Assembly (NCBI RefSeq): GCF_019669905.1
Contig: NZ_AP019778.1
Location: 1 to 64,000 of the forward strand
Length of the DNA stretch: 64,000 bases
Direction: 5' to 3'
Source of the DNA: Methylomonas koyamae
GTDB lineage: Bacteria; Pseudomonadota; Gammaproteobacteria; Methylococcales; Methylomonadaceae
The notes under the pieces are model-generated. The model ran no database searches. It worked only from the letters and a program-made list of their open reading frames with translations, and was not told the origin of the DNA. Both the position numbers and the translations under genes were made by a program. This document shows, piece after piece, positions 46,001 through 54,865 of this stretch (within the stretch, counting starts at the first letter, position 1; each line of letters opens with the position of its first letter).

Positions 46001-49000
46001 CGCTGATCACGACATCTTCATTGCCGAACGAGTGCGCCGGGCTGATCGAACTAATCTCGCCACGGTAGGCAACATCCACCAATTTCAGCGGACGCTGCGT
46101 CTTGTTACCCGCGATCGCGGCTTGGCCGCTCCGGCCCAGATGGTAGTAAAAGTGGTCTATTTCGCCATAAAGGTAGACGTTGTCCGGCGCCGCCAGCGGA
46201 ACTGAAATGGTGACGGGTTCGGAAACGAAGGTCTCGCCGGGCGGGATACGGATTACGGTTCTACCATCCGGCAAGGTGACGGCTTTTGCATCCAACGACT
46301 GGCGGAATGCGCGAGTGGCCAGGACATTGCCGTCCTGGTCGCGTAACTGGAAGCGAATTTCGTCGGAATCGGCACCGCCGCGGCCCAATGCCGTGACAAT
46401 TTCGATTTCGGCGGAGCTGCTGTTGAACAAACTGAAGCGAACTTGGCCATTGGCACCACGGACAAAATCCGCACTCAGCAAGTTTGCGACCAGTGCGCCT
46501 TCGCCTACCGATATTTTGGAGTTACGGATAATCCGCGAAATTTCCCCGGTTTCGGCCGCCACTTCGACGGTACTGGTCAAATCGGCGGTATCGGCCAGAT
46601 CGGCATGGCCGGCGAAAATGACCGGAATAACGCGCGACTCGCCGGCCGCCAATGTCAGGCCTTCGGAACTGTAATGGTAAGCGCCGATTTGGGCATTGAC
46701 GCGCAAAACGGACAACGGCCGGTCGCTGCCATTGGTGACGGTGTAATCCAGGCGATTCATCAGAGCTCGCGCCAGACCGCCTGTTGGCGCCGTCACGCTC
46801 ACTTTAGGCAACAAAACTTCGCGGCGCGGACCTTCCGCGCCATTGGCATCGACTTGGGCTACTGCATAGTGCCGCTGGGTTTCCGCATAACCGGTATCGG
46901 TATACGTCGGCGCATTCAACGGATTTTGATTCAACTTCAACCACAATCCGTTGTCGCGCAGGTAAACGTTAAAGCCGTTATCGCCTCCGCTGGTTTGCCA
47001 GTTCAATTCAGGCAGGCTTTGATCGGTCTGCGCGACCACTAACTCGCTGACCGGCAACAAGGTGAAGTTCAGATATTGCGTCGCGGCCGGCAACGATTCG
47101 TTACCCGCGGCGTCGACTGCGGTAACGCTGTAATAGTGGTCTGCGGGCGACGGCGATTGATCCAAAGCATACAATTTGCTTATATCGCTGTGGATGGCCG
47201 TCAAATTCGCCACCGACTGAATCGCAGCGGCGCTACGGTAATAGCGGTAACTCAAACCCTGTTCGTTCGCGGGCGCCTGCCAATCGGCGCGGATACCCGA
47301 GCCGGTCAAGACCAACGCCAGCCCGGTTGGCGGTGTCGGCGGCGTGGCATCCGCGTTGACCTCTACGATCTCGCCGTAACCGCTGACCGCTTCCTGGGCA
47401 TTGGCGCTGCGCACCGATGCAATGGCGTAACGGTGAGCGCCATCGACACTGGTCTGGTCGGTCCATTCAGTCATCGAACCGGTACGCCGATACGGCGTCA
47501 GTTCGTTTTCGCCGGGCGCAGCCCGAAATAGTTGGTAATCGACCGCGCCGTTCACCGGTAGCCACTGCAATTTTACCCGGCCACCCGCCAAACCTTGGCC
47601 GGATAATCCGGACGGCGGATCCAAAGGTTGCAATTGACCTTGGTAGACCTGAAAGCGATTGCCGCCGACAATCGGCTGACTGGGGTTGCCGAGATCGTCT
47701 TCGGCCTGAAGTGAGAGGGTTAAGGTTTCGATTTCGGCCAAGCCGGCATCGGCGGGCAATGTGAAACTGGCGGTCCAGACCTTGGCCGATTGCCGAGTCA
47801 GGGCAGCCTTTTGTTCAGTCCTGGCCGGTCCCGAAAGCTGGTAGGCCAACTCGGGCGTTGCGTTGTGGGCCAATTCGGCATCCAGTTCCAATTCGACTTG
47901 CAAAGCTGCCGGTTGCGGATCGTTTTTAATCGGATCGCCCGGCAACACATTCAAGCGGACCACTTTGGGACCGTCGGTATCGATCTGGATCGTCGCACCG
48001 GCATCGATTTCGGTTCCGCGATTACCGTAACGGTCGCGGGCGGAAAACACGGCATAGGCGGTACCGGTCAAAGTCTCATCGCTGATATCGAAGACGCCGT
48101 GGTAACGGGTATCGCTTAATTTGGCCAGTTCCACGGCAACCGGCGCACCACCGTCCGGGGTCAAGGTCAGGAACGGTTTTTCCGACAGTGTCTCGCTGAC
48201 ATCGACATCCACGGCAACCCGACCGAGCCCCATGCGCCCAGAATTGGCATCGAAGGCTCCTGACGGGGTATAGCTGATCGCGGTCGCACGCGGCGGAGTG
48301 GCATCGGCTGAAGCATTCGCCTGATTCGATACCGCACTTGCGGTGCCGGCATTGTTCACCACAACCAAACGGTAATAATACTGGCCGTCGATGCCGGGAA
48401 AATCGTCGAAGCTGGTCGCCGTCAATAGCTGATTATTGACTCGTGTGGCTTGTGCAATCGATTCGAAGGGGCTTGCGGAACGGTACAAAGCGTACCCAGC
48501 CACGCCGTTGGCCTGGACTGCGTTCCAGTTCAGCCGGATCACGCCCGATTCGCGACTGACAGCGGTCAGACCGGCCGGTGTGGGCGGTATCGACGCATCC
48601 ACAGTCACTAACACTGCATTGCTCAAAGCACTGCGCCCGCCTCGGTTTTCAGCGGCCGCCTGCAGCGAATTGCTACCGAGTTGCAACGCTATCGAACCTA
48701 GAAAGCGGTTATTGCTATCCAGTGCCAGCGGCCCGGCAATTTGCACACCATTACCGAACAGCACGATCTGGCTGCCTTTTTCGGCAACGCCGCTAACCGT
48801 GGTCTGCAACTGGTTGGTCAACAAACCATTGGTCGGGGCCGCGATTGTGGGTGCGGCAGGCGCACTCAATGCGATAGTGAGATTGACGGTGGTTGTGGCT
48901 TTGTTACCCAAGGTATCGTAGGCGTCGATTTGCAAGACATGGGCGCCGTCGCTGAAGCTGGCGATGTCCCAAAACGCCGAGAAACTATTGGAGCCGATGC

Positions 49001-52000
49001 TGTCCGTCGCAAACAACTGGCCGTCGACGCTGAATTCGACCCGGCCGATCCCGTTGTTGTCGTCTGCGTTGATAGCCAGGGTTCCGGGCTTGCCCAAGGA
49101 CGCTCCGCTGGTTAACGGTTGATTGTTGAAGCGGATATTCGAAATCACCGGCGCCGATTGCGGCAAGTCGGCGCCATCGATCACTGTAAAAATTGTCGAC
49201 ACTAAGCCGCTATTGCCCAGTCCGTCCTTGACCAAGGTACTGACGCTATAGACATCCTTGGCTAAGGGCGAATTGGCAGTAAATATCAATTCGTTGCCGG
49301 AACGGCTCCATTGGCCGCCGATTAAGCCTTGGGCCTGGCCGGCCACTCGGGCAGAAGCCAATGCCTGAGTGTAATCGATAGCACCTTGACTATCAGACAG
49401 GCGGATGCGGACTTCGGACAAAGGACCGGTCACTCGCGCACCGTTGGCCGGGGTGCTGCCGGAGATGGTCGGCGCCGAGGTATCGCGAACAACTCTCAGC
49501 ATCACGCTATCACTGCGGTGGCCTTGCTCGTCCACCGCATAAAGGGTCATTAAATTGATGCCAGAAACCAGGGGAACCGGCACTGACCAAGCGGTCTGGG
49601 CATCGGGCGCCACCACGACCACACCATTAACAGCGATGCCGGTTGCAGCCGATTTCAGCCCGGATAGGGTAATTTCCGCTTCGGCGGTGGGCGAAGCCAC
49701 CGGCGTCACCGACGGCATCGGCAATATCATCCTGCCGCCGTATGCGCCGAGTTCGGTGCCGTCACTGCTGGCGGCTTTGGAGGGTGAATTTGCGGCAAGG
49801 TGCCGGTCGTTATCGGAATATTGCGGGTCAATCGATTGTTCGGTGGTTTTCGGGGTGACTATGTAGGTGTAACTGCCGTGCCCATAGGTCCGGTCGGTAC
49901 CATTGCCCCAGACGTTGTTGTAGCCGCGCGTGAAGTCGCTGCCGGCATACGCATATAGCCCCGTCCTGTTGCGCGTCACAATGTTGTTTTCGAACACCAG
50001 ACTCGCCGACGGACTGTAAAAGTACACTCCTTCACTGCCGTTCAGATCAATGGTGTTGTAGCGTATCCTCGGTGCCGCAGAACTGTTCGAATAGATGCCG
50101 TAACCGCTGTTCTCCACAATCAGGTTGTTCTCGATGCGTGGCGAACCGTCGTAAACCATTACACCGTTAGCGCAGCCGCTAATCAGATTGCGGCTGATTT
50201 CGTGCACCGGGCCGTACACGGAAATACACGTGCTTGCACCGCTCATTCGCGCGTGTTTGATCGCGCTGCCGGAGGCACTCGCACTTAGGACGATTCCGTT
50301 CCACTGGCTACCGGCAAATAATGCTTCGAACACAATCGGTTGATGCGCTGTGCCGACGATGCTGGAGACGCTATCGACGATCAAACTGGCATTGGGTGGC
50401 ATTTTGATGACCGTGCCGGGCTCGATGTCCAAGCGCCACGGCCGCGCCACGGTAACGCTGCCGGTCAACACCACCTCGCCGCTCCAGCGTTCGTTTTGTG
50501 TCAGGCTGCCGCTGGTAGTCGGCGTGGTGCTGTAGACCGGGTCAAAAACCGGGGCGTCGCCGCCATTACCGTAGGCGCCGATCTCGCCACCGGTCGCAGA
50601 GGCAGTTTTCGATGGTGAACTCGCCGTCAGGCGGCGGTCGCCTAGGTACGGATCAAGGTATTGCGGGTCGCTGGAAATCTCGCTGGCTTTCGGGGTCGCG
50701 ATGTAGGTGTAACTACTATGCCCATAGGTCCGGTCGGTACCGTTGCCCCAGACGTTGTTGTAGCCGCGCGTGAAGTCGCTGCCGGCATACGCATATAGCC
50801 CCGTCCTGTTGCGCGTCACAATGTTGTTTTCGAACACCAGACTCGCCGACGGACTGTAAAAGTACACTCCTTCACTGCCGTTCAGATCAATGGTGTTGTA
50901 GCGGATCTTCGGTGCTGCGTTACCATTCGAAAAAATCCCGTAACTGCTGTTCTCCACAATCAGGTTGTTTTCGATCTTCGGGCCGCCCGAATTCACCATG
51001 ATCGCCGTGCCGCAACCGTTGATGATGTTGTGGTTGATCTCGTGGGCGGTACCGGACAGGTTCAAACAGGTGTTGGCGCCGGTGATCTGCACATACCGCA
51101 CTACGCTGGCCGCGGCGCTGTTGCCGATCGTCAAGCCGCTCCATTGGCCGCCGCCGCTGGCGGCTTCAAAGATGATCGGCGACTCGGCGCTCCCCACCAA
51201 ACTCGCCAGGCTGTTCACCGTCAGGCTGGCGTTGGCCGGTACTTTGATCCTGGTGCCGGGTTCGATCACCAGCCGCCACGGCCAATTCACAGTCACGTCG
51301 CCGGTCAACACCACGTCGCCGCTCCAGCGCTCGTTCTGCGTTAGGCTGCCACTGGTAGTCGGCGTGGTGCTGTAGCCGGGATTGTAAACCGCGACGTTGC
51401 CGCCATTGCCGTAGGCACCGATCTCGCCGCCGGTTGCCGAGGCGGTTTTCGACGGCGAAGCGGCATTCAAGCGCCAATCCCCCAGGTAAGGGCTTTGGTA
51501 TTGCGGGTCGCTGGAAATCTCGCTGGCTTTCGGGGTCGCGATGTAGGTGTAACTACTATGCCCATAGGTCCGGTCGGTACCATTGCCCCAGACGTTGTTG
51601 TAGCCGCGCGTGAAGTCGCTGCCGGCATACGCATATAGCCCGGTCCTGTTGCGCGTCACAATGTTGTTTTCGAACACCAGACTCGCCGACGGACTGTAAA
51701 AGTACACTCCTTCACTGCCGTTCAGATCAATGGTGTTGTAGCGGATCTTCGGTGCTGCGTTACCATTCGAAAAAATCCCGTAACTGCTGTTCTCCACAAT
51801 CAGGTTGTTTTCGATCTTCGGGCCGCCCGAATTCACCATGATCGCCGTGCCGCAACCGTTGATGATGTTGTGGTTGATCTCGTGGGCGGTACCGGACAGG
51901 TTCAAACAGGTGTTGGCGCCGGTGATCTGCACATACCGCACTACGCTGGCCGCGGCGCTGTTGCCGATCGTCAAGCCGCTCCATTGGCCGCCGCCGCTGG

Positions 52001-54059
52001 CGGCTTCAAAGATGATCGGCGACTCGGCGCTCCCCACCAAACTCGCCAGGCTGTTCACCGTCAGGCTGGCGTTGGCCGGTACTTTGATCCTGGTGCCGGG
52101 TTCGATCACCAGCCGCCACGGCCAATTCACAGTCACGTCGCCGGTCAACACCACGTCGCCGCTCCAGCGCTCGTTCTGCGTTAGGCTGCCACTGGTAGTC
52201 GGCGTGGTGCTGTAGCCGGGATTGTAAACCGCGACGTTGCCGCCATTGCCGTAGGCACCGATCTCGCCGCCGGTTGCCGAGGCGGTTTTCGACGGCGAAG
52301 CGGCATTCAAGCGCCAATCCCCCAGGTAAGGGCTTTGGTATTGCGGGTCGCTGGAAATCTCGCTGGCTTTCGGGGTCGCGATGTAGGTGTAACTACTATG
52401 CCCATAGGTCCGGTCGGTACCGTTGCCCCAGACGTTGTTGTAGCCGCGCGTGAAGTCGCTGCCGGCATACGCATATAGCCCCGTCCTGTTGCGCGTCACA
52501 ATGTTGTTTTCGAACACCAGACTCGCCGACGGACTGTAAAAGTACACTCCTTCACTGCCGTTCAGATCAATGGTGTTGTAGCGGATCTTCGGTGCTGCGT
52601 TACCATTCGAAAAAATCCCGTAACTGCTGTTCTCCACAATCAGGTTGTTTTCGATCTTCGGGCCGCCCGAATTCACCATGATCGCCGTGCCGCAACCGTT
52701 GATGATGTTGTGGTTGATCTCGTGGGCGGTACCGGACAGGTTCAAACAGGTGTTGGCGCCGGTGATCTGCACATACCGCACTACGCTGGCCGCGGCGCTG
52801 TTGCCGATCGTCAAGCCGCTCCATTGGCCGCCGCCGCTGGCGGCTTCAAAGATGATCGGCGACTCGGCGCTCCCCACCAAACTCGCCAGGCTGTTCACCG
52901 TCAGGCTGGCGTTGGCCGGTACTTTGATCCTGGTGCCGGGTTCGATCACCAGCCGCCACGGCCAATTCACAGTCACGTCGCCGGTCAACACCACGTCGCC
53001 GCTCCAGCGCTCGTTCTGCGTTAGGCTGCCACTGGTAGTCGGCGTGGTGCTGTAGCCGGGATTGTAAACCGCGACGTTGCCGCCATTGCCGTAGGCACCG
53101 ATCTCGCCGCCGGTTGCCGAGGCGGTTTTCGACGGCGAAGCGGCATTCAAGCGCCAATCCCCCAGGTAAGGGCTTTGGTATTGCGGGTCGCTGGAAATCT
53201 CGCTGGCTTTCGGGGTCGCGATGTAGGTGTAACTACTATGCCCATAGGTCCGGTCGGTACCGTTGCCCCAGACGTTGTTGTAGCCGCGCGTGAAGTCGCT
53301 GCCGGCGTAGGCATAAAGCCCGGTCCTGTTGCGCGTCACGATGTTGTTTTCGAACACCAAACTCGCCGACGGCTGGGAAAAATACACCCCGTCGTCGCCG
53401 TTCAAGTCGATGGTGTTGTAGCGGATCTTCGGTGCTGCGTTACCATTCGAAAAAATCCCGTAACTGCTGTTCTCCACAATCAGGTTGTTCTCGATGCGGG
53501 GAGAGCCGCTAGCGACGTAGATTCCAGTTTGATTTTGAACGATGTGGCTATTGGCAAGAATGATATTGGTTGCCGACGAAAGATAAACGCCATTCCCGGT
53601 ACATTCGCTAATCACAGTGTTGGCGATGTCTTGTGTGCCGCCATTGACGGAGATGCATGTCGCTGCGCCGCGAACCTGGGCTTGGCGAACATTGGAGCTT
53701 GATCCGGCATTGAGGACGATTCCACCCCAAGCCTGGGCCGGATCATCGCGTCGAAATTCGACATTTTGTTCGGCAGAGCCTTGCACCAATAAACTGCCGT
53801 TGACCGTTAACGCAGCACTCGGCGCAAAAGCCAGCTCGGTTCCGGCTGCAACCGTCAGAGTCACACCGGAGGCAACGGTGATGTTGCCGGCAACGTGATA
53901 AGGAACACCAATGTTAGGCCAAGTGGTGTTGGCGGTAATGGTTTGGGCCGGAATTTCCTGGGCAGGTGGATTCCCGGCAGCCGCCAGTGTTGCCTGAATC
54001 GATAGCATCAAAAAAGCAACAAACATCCAAACTGTGAGCTGAACTCTTCCCATTACCAT
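40053..54059 (-). CDS. Giant exported beta-helix / Ig / RHS (YD-repeat) protein
   Basis: This 4,668-residue protein is unusually large. A signal peptide (VWMFVAFLMLSIQATLAAAG) is followed by about 1,500 residues of right-handed beta-helix type in five modules of about 280 residues, the middle three nearly identical. Next come Ig-like and fibronectin III-like modules (about 1,500-2,400), CARDB/carboxypeptidase-regulatory-like domains, and a Gly-rich linker near 3,250-3,290. An RHS/YD-repeat barrel (about 3,350-4,430) ends in the core motif LGRYIENDPIGHLGGLNLYG. The last 200 residues are a different, Gly-rich domain I cannot name, where toxins usually sit in RHS proteins. No VgrG/PAAR adaptor is present, and export looks Sec-dependent. 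No immunity gene is evident in the 150 bases downstream. The ATG at 54059 has GAAGGA upstream. Confidence 0.9.
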   Translation of the reverse strand: MVMGRVQLTVWMFVAFLMLSIQATLAAAGNPPAQEIPAQTITANTTWPNIGVPYHVAGNITVASGVTLTVAAGTELAFAPSAALTVNGSLLVQGSAEQNVEFRRDDPAQAWGGIVLNAGSSSNVRQAQVRGAATCISVNGGTQDIANTVISECTGNGVYLSSATNIILANSHIVQNQTGIYVASGSPRIENNLIVENSSYGIFSNGNAAPKIRYNTIDLNGDDGVYFSQPSASLVFENNIVTRNRTGLYAYAGSDFTRGYNNVWGNGTDRTYGHSSYTYIATPKASEISSDPQYQSPYLGDWRLNAASPSKTASATGGEIGAYGNGGNVAVYNPGYSTTPTTSGSLTQNERWSGDVVLTGDVTVNWPWRLVIEPGTRIKVPANASLTVNSLASLVGSAESPIIFEAASGGGQWSGLTIGNSAAASVVRYVQITGANTCLNLSGTAHEINHNIINGCGTAIMVNSGGPKIENNLIVENSSYGIFSNGNAAPKIRYNTIDLNGSEGVYFYSPSASLVFENNIVTRNRTGLYAYAGSDFTRGYNNVWGNGTDRTYGHSSYTYIATPKASEISSDPQYQSPYLGDWRLNAASPSKTASATGGEIGAYGNGGNVAVYNPGYSTTPTTSGSLTQNERWSGDVVLTGDVTVNWPWRLVIEPGTRIKVPANASLTVNSLASLVGSAESPIIFEAASGGGQWSGLTIGNSAAASVVRYVQITGANTCLNLSGTAHEINHNIINGCGTAIMVNSGGPKIENNLIVENSSYGIFSNGNAAPKIRYNTIDLNGSEGVYFYSPSASLVFENNIVTRNRTGLYAYAGSDFTRGYNNVWGNGTDRTYGHSSYTYIATPKASEISSDPQYQSPYLGDWRLNAASPSKTASATGGEIGAYGNGGNVAVYNPGYSTTPTTSGSLTQNERWSGDVVLTGDVTVNWPWRLVIEPGTRIKVPANASLTVNSLASLVGSAESPIIFEAASGGGQWSGLTIGNSAAASVVRYVQITGANTCLNLSGTAHEINHNIINGCGTAIMVNSGGPKIENNLIVENSSYGIFSNGNAAPKIRYNTIDLNGSEGVYFYSPSASLVFENNIVTRNRTGLYAYAGSDFTRGYNNVWGNGTDRTYGHSSYTYIATPKASEISSDPQYLDPYLGDRRLTASSPSKTASATGGEIGAYGNGGDAPVFDPVYSTTPTTSGSLTQNERWSGEVVLTGSVTVARPWRLDIEPGTVIKMPPNASLIVDSVSSIVGTAHQPIVFEALFAGSQWNGIVLSASASGSAIKHARMSGASTCISVYGPVHEISRNLISGCANGVMVYDGSPRIENNLIVENSGYGIYSNSSAAPRIRYNTIDLNGSEGVYFYSPSASLVFENNIVTRNRTGLYAYAGSDFTRGYNNVWGNGTDRTYGHGSYTYIVTPKTTEQSIDPQYSDNDRHLAANSPSKAASSDGTELGAYGGRMILPMPSVTPVASPTAEAEITLSGLKSAATGIAVNGVVVVAPDAQTAWSVPVPLVSGINLMTLYAVDEQGHRSDSVMLRVVRDTSAPTISGSTPANGARVTGPLSEVRIRLSDSQGAIDYTQALASARVAGQAQGLIGGQWSRSGNELIFTANSPLAKDVYSVSTLVKDGLGNSGLVSTIFTVIDGADLPQSAPVISNIRFNNQPLTSGASLGKPGTLAINADDNNGIGRVEFSVDGQLFATDSIGSNSFSAFWDIASFSDGAHVLQIDAYDTLGNKATTTVNLTIALSAPAAPTIAAPTNGLLTNQLQTTVSGVAEKGSQIVLFGNGVQIAGPLALDSNNRFLGSIALQLGSNSLQAAAENRGGRSALSNAVLVTVDASIPPTPAGLTAVSRESGVIRLNWNAVQANGVAGYALYRSASPFESIAQATRVNNQLLTATSFDDFPGIDGQYYYRLVVVNNAGTASAVSNQANASADATPPRATAISYTPSGAFDANSGRMGLGRVAVDVDVSETLSEKPFLTLTPDGGAPVAVELAKLSDTRYHGVFDISDETLTGTAYAVFSARDRYGNRGTEIDAGATIQIDTDGPKVVRLNVLPGDPIKNDPQPAALQVELELDAELAHNATPELAYQLSGPARTEQKAALTRQSAKVWTASFTLPADAGLAEIETLTLSLQAEDDLGNPSQPIVGGNRFQVYQGQLQPLDPPSGLSGQGLAGGRVKLQWLPVNGAVDYQLFRAAPGENELTPYRRTGSMTEWTDQTSVDGAHRYAIASVRSANAQEAVSGYGEIVEVNADATPPTPPTGLALVLTGSGIRADWQAPANEQGLSYRYYRSAAAIQSVANLTAIHSDISKLYALDQSPSPADHYYSVTAVDAAGNESLPAATQYLNFTLLPVSELVVAQTDQSLPELNWQTSGGDNGFNVYLRDNGLWLKLNQNPLNAPTYTDTGYAETQRHYAVAQVDANGAEGPRREVLLPKVSVTAPTGGLARALMNRLDYTVTNGSDRPLSVLRVNAQIGAYHYSSEGLTLAAGESRVIPVIFAGHADLADTADLTSTVEVAAETGEISRIIRNSKISVGEGALVANLLSADFVRGANGQVRFSLFNSSSAEIEIVTALGRGGADSDEIRFQLRDQDGNVLATRAFRQSLDAKAVTLPDGRTVIRIPPGETFVSEPVTISVPLAAPDNVYLYGEIDHFYYHLGRSGQAAIAGNKTQRPLKLVDVAYRGEISSISPAHSFGNEDVVISGRAMDNGSNQALAWAPLKLVISVNGFERVVDVVSDRLGQFSYRFKPLPGESGRYQVAAIHPDLQDRPLQSEFNIGRVLTDLSQIKLTSPRNVDQTIPLRLSAGSGAAATGVRVAFEAADQPLGALPTGIQLSLPPAVDLAPGDTVPVTVNFRADGTAPASGVVVLSIKSYEAGSQTLAKVRVDYTLSEAKPVLAFSPGYLETGVARGASATETLTLDNRGLADLHDLRLDLMTPSGNPAPSWVSLVSPARIDTLAVGQTTAVTLAFSPNQAVAEGLQEFRLRLSSADTDPVDVNVYAAVTQSGIGQVKFHLSNIYTATLDRNGVAIPGLAGAQIRLQNEAVTSIDRTQTSDQAGESLFTDLPAGRYKFKATAANHQEVIGRLTVKPGLTQVQEVFLDYDLVSVEWSVTEVPLQDRYEITLNATYETDVPAPVVVMEPGAINLPKMKAGEVYYGEFTLTNHGLIRAEDLQFNLPTDDAFRIELLGGLPTSLEAKETVTVPYRIVALKTLDQGQDGGSGAGCQMKALPIGVTYTYHCVNGTWRRDAIQNYAYYPYGQCSAPPVYGGVGGGGGGFGGGGGYGGGGGFGGSAGGSGTVGSASPGGSGTPPASRPPENPLAPDQCLPAGSPQEPKKPCDKDQLVEPKTGSSVHAVLREYQDEVEDLRVKVRGGFTVVERRYFDHTWHWEHQRTRLQLTRDAYTGLIVSINRGGVVYSPTAFGSDAAFRNHEFRIVRDQQNFVWEDAEGNWERYDADGKTLAAGNKAKLLRQMRYYDATATLLRREVMLDADGNPVFEFAFDQNNHLISAKDAAGRTVTYQYSGDLLTAVTDPAGGIMEYRYDEMQRLVAKTDAVGKTIDISYRRNGDVASVTDQDGRAHYFEFGYDKAAKERYAQIKTAAGKVTEVWYNDDGDVLRAAVNGRMIKTVTTDGRTEITTDEKGNSTRVTRDDWDKITRIVYPDGSEAKFEYENVYHQVKRQIDRRGIVTEFAYDANGNLQRRVDAAGTVDERMQAYAYDAEQQLAEVKLLSDANTAEAKLNFSYDARGNIVSVIDAEGHKTQFLSYDVTGQPVKVKDPEGKVWIFGYDANGRLTSSTDPEGNVSKVEYDAAGNRIAVVDAENNRYQFTYNQRHQLVRATDPHGFFKTIGYNSDGLPVEVTDEAGRKVANQYDGEQRLLATKVGSEVESYETRYRYDETNASFARSDRPVQIDYPTYSTRLYYDRLQRVVRNTDQLDADTQQSVSREYDASGNVTAETDQEGRTTYHEYDALNRLRQTTDPAGGVTRFAYNDLGKLIALTDPNGGVTRFEYDRNGRVTAEIRPMGETTHYQYDAAGNRIALLDAKGQAIRYQYSPANRLLSEKHFADSQSQTPVKTIHYSYDKLGRLTGYDDGTTSATYSYDALGRLTATATDYGSFTLTTAYSYYANGQKESFTGPDGVTYRYLYDEANRLIALELPDGKRVTYNGYTWNSPNRMTLPGGVTTDYSYDALQRVNQIHSKDPLQNTLMNYRYQRSAGGNITGKLTEHGDYAYQYDVLDRLSGVDNPTLTDEAYTYDALGNRKTAANTVGEWQYDANNRLLSYPGNNFAYDANGNLQTKTALGSQRVYRHDIANRLTRVERTDGSAVAEYYYDPFGRRLWKDVAGVRTYFAYAEEGLVGEFNGQGGLIKSYGYQPDSLWTTGPLFQRVNGQYYWYQHDHLMTPQKLVDSNGLVVWSARQEAFGNMHVSLAAVGNNLRFPGQYYDQETGLHNNFQRMYNPTLGRYIENDPIGHLGGLNLYGYSDHSPIDIIDHLGMAPRKYRDPMLDIADRVAGIPPLPNENDSSPEAGDNCNCSGNNSSPIKDGLGLGLDLWDPLKDGKWRHINGKYYSPKYYGNQYMSPNSVKAGKRLAHGLGALNKFGDAMDVLGLFDNLDKFYRCRTSDSLNDLLGSSLDVGGIFNPYIAAGWGGLKLGQEIGEVTGWDYALGAAYVWAATGFDQGAAEQIIADGMNQ
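50659..53160 (-). repeat. Three near-identical 840-bp tandem repeats inside the giant gene
   Basis: Units end at 51480, 52320 and 53160. Comparing 51481-52320 with 52321-53160 line by line I find only two base differences in 840. The unit at 50659-51480 also matches except at its left edge. More diverged modules flank the array (about 49800-50640 and 53161-53960). Each unit encodes 280 residues (about one parallel beta-helix module). Confidence 0.95.
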
Positions 54060-54220
54060 GTGAGTGTTCCTTCGGTGGAGAAACCGGCATGCGTATGAGC
54101 CCCAGACTGTGTCTTAAGGCTTAGTGGTTAATCAAATGTACTAACGTGCGTGGCTACCTGATTCTGACGCTGTGCCGCCGGCATCGGGGATGTTACGGGA
54201 CGGCACAGCCCAATCGAAGA

Positions 54221-54811
54221 TCAGCTCTGGATCGGTGTCGATTTAGTGCGTAATCGCGATTTACCCGCTATCCAGGCACATCCGGTTGCAAAGAGCAAGA
54301 ATGTTGGGGGCAAAGGTACTGGAGCAAGGTAAACATTGCCGTTTTGGGTATCAAAGCTGGCGATACTCGCGGCGAGCGAGTCCGACAAAACCACAGACGA
54401 CAACGTCAGATTGCTGGAACCCGGACCGATCGCCTTAAAATTGATGGTTGCCAGTATCGCAGGCGAAGTAATATCCAAACCAGCCGCAAAGGTGGTCTCG
54501 GAAAAACTGATCGAATTCGCATTGATTTGGCTGGTTATCGGCCAGGTGTCGGCGCCGAAAAGATTGCCGCTGGTGATGGAATCCGCGGAAATAAGCCCAC
54601 CATCAAAATCAAGATTGAATTCAAAGCCGGCCAGATCGCTGATATCCGATATCAGGATGTCCACGCTAAAGGTTGGATTATCCGTGATGACAAGATTCTG
54701 ATCGACGTCGCCTCCGGGAACCATGTCTACCGACAGTTTGGCGGCAGAGGCGTTGAAAGCTGTTAATGCCAGCGCTATTGCGGAGGCGGTTATCATCGAA
54801 AGTCTTGACAT
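54221..54811 (-). CDS. Cohesin-like exported protein with PEP-CTERM-like sorting tail
   Basis: A 196-residue protein: signal peptide (ITASAIALALTAFNASAA), a single beta-sandwich of about 130 residues with cohesin-type features (VDILISDISDLAGFEFNLDFD ... ILATINFKAIGPGSSNLTLS), then a tail VPLPPTFLLFATGCAWIAGK followed by arginines. That tail is the proline motif, membrane helix and basic end of PEP-CTERM-like sorting signals (VPLP variant). So it should be an exosortase-sorted surface protein able to bind dockerins. It lies directly between the dockerin-like genes and the giant RHS gene. Exosortase is not in the window. Confidence 0.78.
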   Translation of the reverse strand: MSRLSMITASAIALALTAFNASAAKLSVDMVPGGDVDQNLVITDNPTFSVDILISDISDLAGFEFNLDFDGGLISADSITSGNLFGADTWPITSQINANSISFSETTFAAGLDITSPAILATINFKAIGPGSSNLTLSSVVLSDSLAASIASFDTQNGNVYLAPVPLPPTFLLFATGCAWIAGKSRLRTKSTPIQS

Positions 54812-54865
54812 GTAATCTCCTGTCTTTTCTGAGTCATCAAATTAAATTGAAAGCTGCTTGCCGGC

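Noticed and set aside
50659..53160. Regular repeats considered as a CRISPR array
   Set aside because: Units are 840 bp, encode protein, and have no short repeat-spacer pattern.
41199..54000. Many long open frames on the plus strand opposite the giant gene
   Set aside because: They are antisense shadows of a high-GC repetitive coding frame, and the three 840-bp repeats produce them in triplicate.
40053..54059. RHS protein as a type VI secretion effector
   Set aside because: It has a Sec-type signal, and no PAAR, VgrG or chaperone gene is nearby.
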